From contig NZ_LN909063.1 of assembly GCF_001486505.1 (NCBI RefSeq), positions 124,001-188,000 of the forward strand: a stretch of DNA of 64,000 nucleotides, given 5' to 3'. The notes beneath the pieces were generated by a model. The model worked only from the letters and a program-made list of their open reading frames with translations, was not told the origin of the DNA and did not search any database. Of this stretch, positions 51,720 through 61,068 are shown in pieces. Position numbers and translations under genes: made by a program. Positions within the stretch are counted from its first letter, which is position 1; every line of letters begins with the position of its first letter. This DNA is from Paenibacillus rubinfantis. Its GTDB lineage: Bacteria > Bacillota > Bacilli > Paenibacillales > Paenibacillaceae.

Positions 51720-52499
51720 TTATTTCCGCTGCCCCTTCACCCGCTTCAGCGCGGCGACGATCAGGAAGCTGATGATGACGAGCAGAAGCCAGGAGCTGAT
51801 CTTGCCGAGATGGACAAGATGCCAGCCGTCGGATTAGTTCGGGTACCGCCAGGCGCTGAAGAACGTGGCCACATTTTCCGCGACCCAGATAAAGAAGCCG
51901 ATCAGCACAAAGGAGAGGGATAACGGCATTCGGTAGGGCTTACCGCCGACCTCATAGGTAACCCAGGTCCGCCAGAAGACGATCAGCACCAGCGCCGACA
52001 ACCACCACCGCACATCAATCCAATAATGATGGGTGAAGAAATTCAGGTAAATGGAGGCGGCCAACGGGACGACCAGCCAAAGCGGAGGAAAGCGTACCAG
52101 ATTGACGTTCAGGCGCCGCCAGGCTTGGCAGAGATAGCTGGCCACGCTCGCATACATAAACCCGCTGTAGAGCGGTACACCGTTCACCTTCGTCCAGCCT
52201 TCCTCAGGATACGCCCAAGACCCCATGTGGACCTTAAACATCTCCAGCGCCAAGCCGATCAAGTGGAAGACCGTGATGACCTTCAGTTCGTCGCGGGTTT
52301 CCAGACCAGATCGCACCATCCAGACCTGCATGGCAAGGCAGATCAGCAGCAGCCAATCATACCGGGGCAAGAAGGGAAGAGGGAGCCACTGCGTCAAGGC
52401 CAGCGAAGCAAAAATCACCACCGGGAACACACAGGATAACGCTTGCTGCCAGCCAAATCGCACCAACTGCCGCAGAGCTTGCTCGAAGCGCGCCCCCAT
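51720..52499 (-). pseudogene. yoaT: yoaT-like DUF817 membrane protein with in-frame stop
   Basis: ATG 52499 (AAAGGGGA at 7 nt) encodes a multi-helix membrane protein of the DUF817 family. A TAA at 51834-51836 interrupts it after SAWRYPN. The same frame then reads DGWHLVHLGKISSWLLLV through KRVKGQRK, the usual C-terminal helix, to 51720. One C-to-T change (CAA to TAA) would explain it. Truncation removes the last transmembrane helix. Third gene of the conserved yoaS-yozG-yoaT group. Confidence 0.78.
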
Positions 52500-52536
52500 G
52501 GGCAAATCCCCTTTGCGAAGAAGTGACGGACTTGGG

Positions 52537-52749
52537 CTACTCTTCATCGCTGCGGTACTCCATAATATCCCCGGGTTGGCAATCCAGCGCCTTGCAAATC
52601 GCCTCCAGGGTGGAGAAGCGAATCGCTTTGGCCTTCCCGTTCTTCAAGATAGACAGGTTCGCCATCGTGATGCCGACCTTCTCCGACAGCTCAGTGACGC
52701 TCATTTTCCGTTTTGCCAGCATAACGTCAAGGTTGATAATTACGGGCAT
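52537..52749 (-). CDS. yozG: Small XRE-family regulator (YozG-like)
   Basis: 70 residues, one Cro/CI helix-turn-helix: MSVTELSEKVGITMANLSIL and FSTLEAICKALDCQPGDIMEY. The stand-alone HTH sits between a DUF2975 gene (14 nt upstream) and the DUF817 gene, the order known from B. subtilis. It probably regulates this cluster. Confidence 0.88.
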   Translation of the reverse strand: MPVIINLDVMLAKRKMSVTELSEKVGITMANLSILKNGKAKAIRFSTLEAICKALDCQPGDIMEYRSDEE

Positions 52750-52763
52750 GGGATTCCTTCACC

Positions 52764-53252
52764 TCAGATCGTTAAATCGTTTTCCGATTTGATGTCGATA
52801 GCATTTCTTAACAGCCTTTGAAGCACCGCCGCAAACACGGCGATGACGAGGGAAGCGAAACAGATGACCAGCCCAAGCGCAGCGAGCCCCGGAGCATCGT
52901 CCTTCTCCGCAATGATCAACAGAATCGGCAAAATGACCGCATACAGGATGCTTATGGCGATGGCACAGTTTCGAATGCTCTTCAAAGCCTTCACCGAAGC
53001 TTCGGAGAAGGCGGTATTCTTGTCGATATAACTCAATAGCTTCAGCGTCTGGTACAGCGCATAGAAGAACGGAATCGCCGAAGCATACATCGCAATCAGC
53101 AGGGTCAGGTAGATGAACGGCGGATAATATTCCACCAATTCCTTGGCAATCACGGGGACTCCAAGCGCGCATACGGCAAGAATCGCGATACCCAACAGGA
53201 AAACGACGCCCCTTAAGAAAAGGGTAGAGCCTTGTTCTCGTTTCATAACCAA
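52764..53252 (-). CDS. yoaS: DUF2975 membrane protein (YoaS-like)
   Basis: 162 residues, four transmembrane helices. Start RGVVFLLGIAILAVCALGVPV; the conserved KEL region follows. The function of the DUF2975/HTH pair is unknown, but they are nearly always cotranscribed with an XRE regulator, as here. The promoter lies in the 330-nt region shared with the divergent mqo gene. Confidence 0.86.
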   Translation of the reverse strand: MVMKREQGSTLFLRGVVFLLGIAILAVCALGVPVIAKELVEYYPPFIYLTLLIAMYASAIPFFYALYQTLKLLSYIDKNTAFSEASVKALKSIRNCAIAISILYAVILPILLIIAEKDDAPGLAALGLVICFASLVIAVFAAVLQRLLRNAIDIKSENDLTI

Positions 53253-53530
53253 ATAGCACCTCGCGTAGGATTAGTGTTGAAGCTAATTTAACATGTTTTT
53301 TATCGATAATCAATAAATATTTATTAATAAATGAGATGTATGTATCGAATAAGAATAAGTTCAGCGGGAAAACCCGATAAGTTCTTTTTGGATGGCTTAA
53401 AAAAATCAATTATTAATATCTAAGAAATAAATATTTCAATCCCTCACTATTGTTGTTACACTTGAAACAAAGCTATTTTTACGGAAAAGGTGTGGGCCAG
53501 CTCGTCTCGAAGCTTGTAGCGAGGACAAAC

Positions 53531-53545
53531 CGAGAGCGCTTACAT
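53531..53545 (-). promoter_or_regulatory. Probable CcpA cre site of mqo
   Basis: ATGTAAGCGCTCTCG on the minus strand; 14 of 15 positions match WTGNAANCGNWNNCW. It sits 37 bp before the mqo start, so glucose repression of malate oxidation is expected. The 53253-53581 gap has no gene. Confidence 0.65.
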
Positions 53546-53581
53546 CCTTTCAGCAAAATAAGGTCATAAGGGACGGTAAAC

Positions 53582-55093
53582 ATGAATCACGGACAAACAA
53601 GTACAGATGTTATTTTGATTGGTGCCGGAATTATGAGTGCGACGTTGGGGACCCTGCTGAAAGAATTGGCGCCGGACTGGAACATCAAGGTGTTTGAACA
53701 ACTTGCCCGGGCAGGGGAGGAGAGCTCAAACGAGTGGAATAATGCGGGGACCGGTCATGCTGCTTTGTGCGAACTCAATTATACAACCGAGCGGCCGGAC
53801 GGAACCGTCGATATTAGCAAAGCGATTAAGGTAAACGAACAGTTTCAGGTGTCGAGGCAGTTCTGGGCCTACCTGGTCCAGCGTCAACTGATCCGAAATC
53901 CTCAGGATTTTATCATGCCGTTGCCTCATATGAGCTATGTGCGCGGGGAGCAGAACGTCGAATTTCTGAGAAGACGGTACGAAGCCCTGTCCGCTCATCC
54001 GCTCTTCCAAGGCATGGAGTTCTCCCAAGATCCGGGGAAACTGAAGGAATGGGTGCCTCTGATGATGAAGGAACGGAAAGCCGAGGAGCCGATCGCGGCA
54101 ACGAAGATCGATTCGGGGACGGACGTGAACTTCGGTACCTTAACGCGGATGCTGCTGGATCATTTAAAGGAAAAGGACGTGGACATCCGTTACAAGCATA
54201 GCGTGAAGAAGTTGAAACGGACGTCGGACGGGTTGTGGGAACTACAAGTGAAGGATTTGAGCAGCGGCGTCACCACGCGGCATACGGCCAAGTTTGTTTT
54301 CATCGGTGCCGGCGGCGGGAGCTTGCACCTGCTGCAGAAATCCGGCATCCCGGAAGGTAAGCGGATCGGCGGCTTCCCGGTCAGCGGATTATTTATGGTG
54401 TGCAACAATCCCGAGGTTGTCCGGCAGCATCATGCCAAGGTCTACGGCAAAGCTTCGGTTGGGGCTCCGCCGATGTCCGTTCCGCATCTGGACACCCGGT
54501 TTATCGACAACCAAAAGGCGCTGCTGTTTGGGCCGTTTGCGGGCTTTTCGCCGAAGTTCCTGAAGACCGGCTCGATGTTTGATCTCATCACTTCCGTTAA
54601 GCCGCATAACCTTCTCACTATGCTGGCCGCCGGCGTGAAGGAGATGTCGTTAACGAAGTATCTGGTTCAGCAGTTGATGTTGTCCAAGGAACAACGGATG
54701 GAGGAACTGCGGGATTTCGTTCCGGGCGCCAAGAGCGAGGATTGGGAACTGGTCGTTGCCGGCCAGCGCGTTCAGGTTATCAAGGATACGGTGGAAGGCG
54801 GCAAAGGCACACTGCAATTTGGTACCGAGGTAGTCAGCGCTGCCGACGGCTCGATTGCCGCCCTGCTGGGAGCTTCCCCGGGGGCTTCGACCGCGGTCCA
54901 CGTCATGCTGGAGGTCATCGAGAAGTGCTTCCCGCAGCAGATCGAAGCCTGGAAGCCCAAGATCAAAGAGATGATCCCATCGTATGGCGTATCGCTGAGC
55001 GAACATCCGGAGCTGTTCCGTACCCTTCATTTGGCAACGGCGCAGACCCTTGGATTGTCGGAAACAAATCATCAAGCGGTTTCGGTATCATAA
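53582..55093 (+). CDS. mqo: Malate:quinone oxidoreductase
   Basis: 503 residues. FAD-binding [10 protein letters not shown] near residue 15, [23 protein letters not shown] is the Mqo signature, and [25 protein letters not shown] is conserved. It oxidises malate to oxaloacetate and passes electrons to the quinone pool, on the cytosolic face of the membrane. Single-gene unit with a terminator. A cre site upstream indicates carbon catabolite control. Confidence 0.95.
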   Translation: MNHGQTSTDVILIGAGIMSATLGTLLKELAPDWNIKVFEQLARAGEESSNEWNNAGTGHAALCELNYTTERPDGTVDISKAIKVNEQFQVSRQFWAYLVQRQLIRNPQDFIMPLPHMSYVRGEQNVEFLRRRYEALSAHPLFQGMEFSQDPGKLKEWVPLMMKERKAEEPIAATKIDSGTDVNFGTLTRMLLDHLKEKDVDIRYKHSVKKLKRTSDGLWELQVKDLSSGVTTRHTAKFVFIGAGGGSLHLLQKSGIPEGKRIGGFPVSGLFMVCNNPEVVRQHHAKVYGKASVGAPPMSVPHLDTRFIDNQKALLFGPFAGFSPKFLKTGSMFDLITSVKPHNLLTMLAAGVKEMSLTKYLVQQLMLSKEQRMEELRDFVPGAKSEDWELVVAGQRVQVIKDTVEGGKGTLQFGTEVVSAADGSIAALLGASPGASTAVHVMLEVIEKCFPQQIEAWKPKIKEMIPSYGVSLSEHPELFRTLHLATAQTLGLSETNHQAVSVS

Positions 55094-55108
55094 TCTATAT
55101 TTTGCGTA

Positions 55109-55148
55109 AAAGAGAGCTAAGCCGGCGTAAACCCGGCTTAGCTCTTTT
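55109..55148. terminator. Terminator after mqo
   Basis: AAGAGAGCTAAGCCGG pairs with CCGGCTTAGCTCTTTT. Confidence 0.85.
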
Positions 55149-55151
55149 GGT

Positions 55152-55435
55152 TTATTTGAGTAAGTTCGCGGCGAGCCAAGGCTTGATCAGAGGAAGTACG
55201 GTTTCGGGCAGCATCGCTTTCGTGTGGTCCATCCCGCTCCCCGGTAAGATGACCACATCCCAGCCGAGCTGTTGTAAGGCTTGTTTATGCTTACTCAAAA
55301 CCCCTGCGATATCGACGGTTACGCTCCCAAAGTTCTCTCCGTACACGATTCGGTCGGCTTCGCCAGCGAAGGTCAGCCTAGGAATGGTTAATTTGTCGTG
55401 TACCGTAGTATCGTGATCTGCTTCCATTGATTCAT
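55152..55435 (-). pseudogene. Alpha/beta hydrolase with internal deletion
   Basis: ATG 55435 follows GAGGAGAGG and reads MNQWKQITI, a normal start, then leaves frame and stops at 55388. Another frame overlapping it reads LTIPRLTFAGEADRIVYG, QQLGWDVVILPGSGMDHTKA and MLPETVLPLIKPWLAANLL, the C-terminal part with the catalytic Asp and His of the alpha/beta hydrolase fold. About 150-200 codons with the nucleophile Ser are missing. Both ends are retained. Confidence 0.7.
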
Positions 55436-55591
55436 TTAGATTGCTCCTCTCCTCTTTGTTATCTTCAGCATATAACATTCATGCAATCTTTCGGTTTTGT
55501 GCCGGGAATCCCCGATGATATAGTAGTTTTAACGATAATAAGTTAACGATGCACTTGAAGGTTTTACTTTAAGCATGGAGGAGGTGGCCGT

Positions 55592-56206
55592 ATGGAAGAG
55601 TCCTATACACCTGCACAAATTGCGGAGCAGTTGAACGTAAGCACAACTACGTTAAGAAGATATGAGGAACAAGGGTTAATCCCGGAGGTCTTGAGAACGG
55701 ACAGCAACCATAGAATCTATACGAAGGTGCATTACCAAGCCTTTATCGCGATCCGGTCCTTGTTAGCCGGTTATGAGATCCCTCTCGTCTATGAAGCTAT
55801 GCGAAAAATCAGACAGGGTAACGTCACAGAAGCCCTATGGCTGATCAATCATCAGCTGTACCGCGTTCAGGAAGAGAAACAGCGGGTAGAAGAGTTGTTA
55901 ACGAGGGTTCGACAAGCGGATTTCCGTACGTATAAGAACCGGAAGCTGACCGACGCAATGACGATCGGGAAGGTGGCGGAGCTGGCTGGGGTGAATCCCT
56001 CGGCGATTCGGCACTGGGAGAAGGAGGGGCTGATCACCTCGACCCGGCACCCGGTAAGCGGGTATCGCATCTATTCGGTGCCCGAATTGCGGAAGATCCT
56101 GGTGATCAGCAGTTTGCGCAAAACGATTTATTACATTGAGAACCTGAGAGAGCTTTTGCAGGAAACCAGAAGCTCACGATCCAGTATCAAGGAATCGCCG
56201 AGCTGA
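55592..56206 (+). CDS. MerR-family regulator with two MerR domains, frameshifted end
   Basis: 204 residues. First HTH near residues 5-70 (TPAQIAEQLNVSTTTLRRYEEQGL), second at 120-190 (IGKVAELAGVNPSAIRHWEKEGL). Ends in RSSRSSIKESPS; the next frame reads TIQYQGIAELMAYIQCLG with a stop at 56232, resembling the natural end of the helical sensor part. A frameshift or deletion near 56160 probably cut the C-terminal sensor domain. Both DNA-binding domains are intact. Confidence 0.68.
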   Translation: MEESYTPAQIAEQLNVSTTTLRRYEEQGLIPEVLRTDSNHRIYTKVHYQAFIAIRSLLAGYEIPLVYEAMRKIRQGNVTEALWLINHQLYRVQEEKQRVEELLTRVRQADFRTYKNRKLTDAMTIGKVAELAGVNPSAIRHWEKEGLITSTRHPVSGYRIYSVPELRKILVISSLRKTIYYIENLRELLQETRSSRSSIKESPS

Positions 56207-56264
56207 TGGCCTATATTCAATGTCTCGGTTAAAAAAAGCTTCCAGGAGAGCGGTTACGCCCCGT

Positions 56265-56714
56265 TTATTTCTTCGACGAGGCATTCACCTGCTCAAGCAG
56301 TTGGAGAATGGTCTCATTCAGCCGGTTTAACTCCTCAGATTCCATGTCCGAAGCGGCAAGCAGCGACTGCGGAACGCAGGTGGCTTTCTCTTGCAGCGCT
56401 TTGCCCTTCGAGGTAATCAACACATTCACCACGCGTTCATCTGCGGAGTCACGGTGTCTTTCAAGGAGACCGGCGGCTTCCATCCGCTTCAACAACGGCG
56501 TTAAGGTGCCGGTGTCCAGATCCAAAGCTTCCCCGAGCTCTTTAATGGTGCTCTTCTCCTTTTCCCACAAGGTAACCAAGACCAGATACTGCGGATAGGT
56601 CAACTCCAGCTCATCTAAATACGGGCGATACAGCCGCAGAATGGCCCGGGAGCAGGCGTACAGCGAGAAACAAAGATGTTCCCCTAGCTTCAAGTTTTGC
56701 TCATTCGTTTCCAT
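56265..56714 (-). CDS. OhrR-like MarR-family regulator
   Basis: 149 residues. Cys15 in EHLCFSLYACSRAI matches the peroxide-sensing Cys of OhrR, and a second Cys at 113 could form the disulfide of two-Cys types. The winged helix has STIKELGEALDLDTGTLTPLLKRME and HRDSADERVVNV. Divergent from the hydrolase at 56891, with dyads ATTGT-NN-ACAAT in between. It probably represses the hydrolase and itself until oxidised. No Ohr gene is near, so the sensor role is tentative. Confidence 0.78.
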   Translation of the reverse strand: METNEQNLKLGEHLCFSLYACSRAILRLYRPYLDELELTYPQYLVLVTLWEKEKSTIKELGEALDLDTGTLTPLLKRMEAAGLLERHRDSADERVVNVLITSKGKALQEKATCVPQSLLAASDMESEELNRLNETILQLLEQVNASSKK

Positions 56715-56797
56715 GATGCACCTCGATTAGCTTTAGTGTAGGATGTACCCTCATCATAGCAGATGCGCAAAAAAGAAACTATATTTTTCGAAATTTA

Positions 56798-56854
56798 ATT
56801 GTTGACAATATTGTTGAAGACGGGTAAGATGTGAACATAAACATTGTGCACAAT
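56798..56854 (+). promoter_or_regulatory. Promoter and two dyads of the hydrolase gene
   Basis: TTGACA (56802), 17-nt spacer, TAAGAT (56825). Dyads ATTGT-TG-ACAAT (56798-56809) over the -35 and ATTGT-GC-ACAAT (56843-56854) just past the start site; the OhrR-like protein is the likely ligand. Confidence 0.72.
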
Positions 56855-56890
56855 ATAATTTTAAGAAACTTAAACGTGGAGGGATTACAA

Positions 56891-57727
56891 ATGGCAAAAG
56901 TATTGGTTGGTCAAGAGAATGGGATTCCGGTAGAGCTTCATTATGAGGATGTAGGATCAGGGAAACCGGTGATTTTGATTCACGGTTGGCCGCTGAGCGG
57001 AAGATCGTGGGAGAAGCAGGTGCCCGCGTTGGTGGAGGCCGGCTACCGGGTGATTACGTATGATCGCCGCGGGTTTGGTCAATCGTCGCAGCCTTGGAAC
57101 GGCTATGATTACGATACGCTAGCTGCCGATCTACATCAGTTGATCCTGCATTTGGGCTTACGTGATGTTACCTTGGTTGGATTCTCGATGGGCGGCGGGG
57201 AAGTGGCCCGATATATTGGCAACTACGGAACGCAGCGAGTAAGCAAAGCGGTTCTGGCTGGCGCGGTTCCGCCGTATCTGTACAAAACAAAGGATAACCC
57301 GGAGGGCGGGCTCGACGATGCGGCCATCAGAGGGTTCCAGGAGGGCGTGCTTACGGATCGTCTGGCTTTCCTCGATGACTTCACGACGAACTTCTTCCGG
57401 GCGGGAGATCGAACGGATCTGGTGAGTGAACCATTCCGTTTGTATAACCGCGATATTGCGGCTTTTGCTTCCCCGAAAGGGACGCTGGACTGCATCGCAG
57501 CCTTCAGCTACACGGATTTCCGAGGGGATCTGGCTAAGTTTAACCTTCCCACGTTAATCCTGCATGGCGATTCGGATGCCATCGTACCGGTAGAAGTCAG
57601 CGGATTAAGATCCCATCAACAGATTCCCGGCAGCCAATTGGTGGTTATCAAGGGTGGTCCGCATGGCTTTAATGTGACCCACGCCGATCAGTTTAATGCG
57701 GCATTGGTGAGATTTTTGCGGGGATAA
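56891..57727 (+). CDS. Alpha/beta hydrolase (haloperoxidase-like)
   Basis: 278 residues. GFSMGGGEVARY holds the nucleophile Ser, HGDSDAIVPVE the Asp and GGPHGFNVTH the His; the oxyanion HGWPLSGRSWEKQV is also present. Resembles cofactor-free haloperoxidase/arylesterase proteins that can perhydrolyse or hydrolyse esters. ATG 56891 with GGAGGG. Its promoter carries the OhrR-like dyads, so induction by organic peroxide is plausible. Confidence 0.87.
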   Translation: MAKVLVGQENGIPVELHYEDVGSGKPVILIHGWPLSGRSWEKQVPALVEAGYRVITYDRRGFGQSSQPWNGYDYDTLAADLHQLILHLGLRDVTLVGFSMGGGEVARYIGNYGTQRVSKAVLAGAVPPYLYKTKDNPEGGLDDAAIRGFQEGVLTDRLAFLDDFTTNFFRAGDRTDLVSEPFRLYNRDIAAFASPKGTLDCIAAFSYTDFRGDLAKFNLPTLILHGDSDAIVPVEVSGLRSHQQIPGSQLVVIKGGPHGFNVTHADQFNAALVRFLRG

Positions 57728-57734
57728 TCATGAT

Positions 57735-57778
57735 TAAAAAAGTCGATCAGGACGAGAATCCTGATCGACTTTTTTTCG
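57735..57778. terminator. Strong terminator
   Basis: AAAAAAGTCGATCAGGA and TCCTGATCGACTTTTTTT arms around CGAGAA; serves both converging genes. Confidence 0.88.
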
Positions 57779-57780
57779 TT

Positions 57781-59070
57781 TTATAAAACCGACTGCAGCA
57801 GGAAATTCGCCAGGAACAGGAACGAGATGACGAACATGGAAATCGACAGCTGTTCCCGCTTCTTCGAAAACATCTTAAGCAGCGGATAGGCGATAAAGCC
57901 AAAAGCGATACCGTCAACAATGCTATACGTTAAGGGAATCATCAGGATCACAAGAAACGCAGGGAACGCTTCAGAAAAATCGCTAAAATCGATCTTCGTG
58001 ATATTCGTCAGCATCAGTCCGCCAATGATGATCAAGATCGGGGCGATGGCGGCGTCCGGGATGATTTTGATCAAGGGCATAAAGAACAGCGAGCCCAGGA
58101 ACAACAACCCGGTCGTCACCGAAGTGAGCCCGGTTCTTCCGCCTGCGGTAATGCCGGCCGCGGTCTCGACTGTAGAGACGGTTGGGCTGGTGCCCAACAG
58201 GCCACAGGCCACGGCGGAAATCGAGACGGCTTTCATCGATTTCCCGTTCTTCTCCGGAGCTTGCAGCATGCCGTTTACTTGGGAATGGACGAGCCCGATA
58301 TTTTCGAACACCAGGACCAGGACCAACGAGAAGCAACCCGTCAAGAACGGAATGCTGGCCATATGGCGGAAGTCTGCGCTCATCCAGACGTCACCGTAGC
58401 TGCGGAACGAAATCGGCTCCGAAGCGAAAGAGCCTAAATCAACAATTCCGAACAACCAGGCCACCAGCGTCCCCAAAATGATGCTGATGAGAAAATTCCC
58501 GGGAACCTTCTTCAAGAACAGAAATAACGTAAGGACCAGATTGATAATCGAAGCTAGAACCAGCGGGGCCGATAAGTCGCCAAGCGCCACAAAGTGGCTG
58601 GTGTTGCCGGTGACAATGCCGCTCTTCTGCAATCCGATAAAGGCGATAAACAGGCCGATTCCCACGGTGATGGATTCCTTTAGGGAAGCCGGAATGGCTC
58701 TGGAAATCAGGGAGGACAAGCCCGTAAAGGCGACCACCACAAACAGGACGCCCGCCAGCACCGTTGCGCCCAAGGCTTCTTGGTAGCTGAGTCCCATCGA
58801 ACCTACGATCGTATAAGTGAACAAGGCGTTGATCCCCATGCCGGGGACGAGAATCAAGGGCGCGTTCGCCACAAACGCGACCAGTAAACAGCCGACAAGC
58901 GAAGACAACACGGTGGCCAAAATCCCGGCCTCCAGCGGTATTCCTGCATCCTTCAGGATGTTGGCGTTGACGGCGATAATGTACACGATGGAGAAGAACG
59001 AGGTTAATCCTGCGACGAGTTCTCTTCTCACATTGGTTTGGTGTTGCTTAAGCTTAAATACTCCTTTCAT
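57781..59070 (-). CDS. NCS2-family purine permease (PbuG-like)
   Basis: 429 residues, about twelve transmembrane helices. RRELVAGLTSFFSIVYIIAVN, GIGLFIAFIGLQKSGI and SPTVSTVETAAGITAGGRTGL are AzgA/PbuG signatures for hypoxanthine/guanine uptake. The upstream region was examined for a purine riboswitch; none was recognised. AAAGGAG lies inside the first codons; the ATG at 59070 was kept as the only start. Confidence 0.88.
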   Translation of the reverse strand: MKGVFKLKQHQTNVRRELVAGLTSFFSIVYIIAVNANILKDAGIPLEAGILATVLSSLVGCLLVAFVANAPLILVPGMGINALFTYTIVGSMGLSYQEALGATVLAGVLFVVVAFTGLSSLISRAIPASLKESITVGIGLFIAFIGLQKSGIVTGNTSHFVALGDLSAPLVLASIINLVLTLFLFLKKVPGNFLISIILGTLVAWLFGIVDLGSFASEPISFRSYGDVWMSADFRHMASIPFLTGCFSLVLVLVFENIGLVHSQVNGMLQAPEKNGKSMKAVSISAVACGLLGTSPTVSTVETAAGITAGGRTGLTSVTTGLLFLGSLFFMPLIKIIPDAAIAPILIIIGGLMLTNITKIDFSDFSEAFPAFLVILMIPLTYSIVDGIAFGFIAYPLLKMFSKKREQLSISMFVISFLFLANFLLQSVL

Positions 59071-59274
59071 GATTCAATCACACTTTCAAAATATCCCTCT
59101 CCCACCCGCATCAAACGAAGTGAAATTCCTTCCGCTCGTTTATGCCAGAGGCTATTATACCACGGTTTGTGATGGATTGCCTTTTACAAGTTGTTCCTTG
59201 GTAAAGTATCGACAAAATGTGACATCTGATGGTATCATTATCCACTAACAACAGGACTCAAGGGGGAGAGTAGG

Positions 59275-60990
59275 ATGAAAGTACTAAAGCTAGTTTGGAT
59301 TCCCGTTATCGCAGTCTTAATTAGTTTGCCGAATCTGGTCTTGACGGAATCGGCGGCTGCCGACAATGCCGGGCACTTGTATGAGCAGGAGGAAATATCC
59401 TCCGAAGTCGTATTCGGATGTGCGCGGGGAGGTTATTACATTGACCGTTACGTGTATTCCGACGGCTATTCGGTCTCCGTGGAGAACGAGCGCTTTGGTT
59501 TTATCGATCAGGCAGGGGATTCTGTAATTCCTCATACCTATGCTTACGCCCGGAACTTCTCCGAAGGGTTGGCTGCGGTGCAAAGTGCAGATACCCAAAA
59601 GTGGGGGTACATCAATAAGCAAGGCGAAGTCGTTATCCCGCTTGCCTATAGCCGGGCGGAGCCGTTTACCTATGGGCTTGGCGCTGTAAAGGATTCCAAA
59701 ACCGGAAAATGGGGATTTGTCGATTTGAAAGGCAACGTAGTTATTCCTTTTACATATGAAGATGTCAATCTGTTTGCCTATGGGACGACGGAAGCGCAGA
59801 AGAACGGGCTCTGGGGCGTAATCGATACCTCAGGTAAAACGGTCCTCCCCTTTAAATTCACGGAGGCCCCTGTATTTGGGGATTGTGTGAAGAGTCCTTA
59901 CCCGGGTGAGTTTTTGACATTCCGGCTCATTGACAACGCAGCCCATACGAATACCGTAAGTATGTTCAGCAAACGCGAGAAGAAGCTCATAGTGCAAGGT
60001 GCGGACAGCATCCTGAACCCTGAAGATGGCTTGATCCGTGTGGAGCGGAACAATAAGTTCGGCTATGTAGATTTGTCGGGCAACGTGGTGATTCCACTGA
60101 AGTATGATCAACTGGAGCCTTTCTCTGAGGGATTGGCTTTAGCGGGCATCATTGACCTCAAAGCTGGATATCCGAAATACGGCTATATCAATCGGGAAGG
60201 GAAAACCGTTATCCCCTTGATTTATGGGCGGGGTGAGGATTTCTCGGAGGGTCTGGCCGCCGTAGGGGTTAAATTCCTCGATGCCCTAGGACTATGGGAA
60301 ATGAAGCTAATCGATCCTGCCGGACGTACGATCAAAGGCGGTTTGAATTATATCAGCATTACGAAATTCCTGAACGGGAAAGCGGTTGTCGATCGCCTTG
60401 ACCCTATCACAAAGTTAAATAAATACGGATTGATCAACAAATCCGGGCAGATCGTAACGCCGTTGGAATACGACCAGTATGATATCGCCGTAGACCCGGA
60501 GACGGGGAAAGAAGATTGGGTCTTAACCAAGAACGAGCCTTCCGCAACTACTGATACCGGATATCAACCGGTTCCATCGGGGATGATCGACTCGCATGGG
60601 AACGTGATCGAATTCGCTCAATCTCCCGCGCCGGAACCACAGGTTGGCGTTCGGTTGAATGGGGAACGCATTACCCTGCAGCCAGCGGCGAAGGTTATCA
60701 AAGGCAGCACGTTTATTCCGCTTCGCGGCGTCTTGGAGAAGATGGGGGCCAAGGTTCAATTCAACTCAGCGGATCAATCCATCGACATTACGCAGGGAAG
60801 CACTACGATCCATTTGAAAATCAATAGCAAGTCGGTGAAGGTTAACGGCAAGGCCGTCCAGCTGTCGACTGCTCCATTTGTGGACAAGCGCTCCAGCTCT
60901 ACATATGTACCGCTGCGCTTTATCAGCGAAGCGCTTGGCGCGAAGGTATCCTGGGTTGCCGAAGAGAACCTAGCGGAGATCGAGTCTTAA
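59275..60990 (+). CDS. Secreted WG-repeat protein with copper-amine-oxidase-like domain
   Basis: 571 residues. Signal peptide at 1-30, then WG repeats (RFGFIDQAGDSVIPHTY, KWGYINKQGEVVIPLAY, GLWGVIDTSGKTVLPF, and more) to about 440, and a C-terminal Cu_amine_oxidN1 domain (GSTFIPLRGVLEKMGAKV and STYVPLRFISEALGAKV). AAGGGGGAG precedes the ATG. WG repeats are structural and of unknown target; the C-terminal module is common in Paenibacillus exported proteins and may bind the cell wall. Confidence 0.83.
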   Translation: MKVLKLVWIPVIAVLISLPNLVLTESAAADNAGHLYEQEEISSEVVFGCARGGYYIDRYVYSDGYSVSVENERFGFIDQAGDSVIPHTYAYARNFSEGLAAVQSADTQKWGYINKQGEVVIPLAYSRAEPFTYGLGAVKDSKTGKWGFVDLKGNVVIPFTYEDVNLFAYGTTEAQKNGLWGVIDTSGKTVLPFKFTEAPVFGDCVKSPYPGEFLTFRLIDNAAHTNTVSMFSKREKKLIVQGADSILNPEDGLIRVERNNKFGYVDLSGNVVIPLKYDQLEPFSEGLALAGIIDLKAGYPKYGYINREGKTVIPLIYGRGEDFSEGLAAVGVKFLDALGLWEMKLIDPAGRTIKGGLNYISITKFLNGKAVVDRLDPITKLNKYGLINKSGQIVTPLEYDQYDIAVDPETGKEDWVLTKNEPSATTDTGYQPVPSGMIDSHGNVIEFAQSPAPEPQVGVRLNGERITLQPAAKVIKGSTFIPLRGVLEKMGAKVQFNSADQSIDITQGSTTIHLKINSKSVKVNGKAVQLSTAPFVDKRSSSTYVPLRFISEALGAKVSWVAEENLAEIES

Positions 60991-61068
60991 GTCCCGTTAA
61001 AAAAATAGGACCAATTTACCGATAACAAATTGTGTCAACATCATGACTTTTTACATCAGGAGGAGAAC

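Noticed and set aside
59071-59274. Purine riboswitch before the NCS2 permease
   Set aside because: No conserved three-way junction sequence was seen on the minus strand in this gap.
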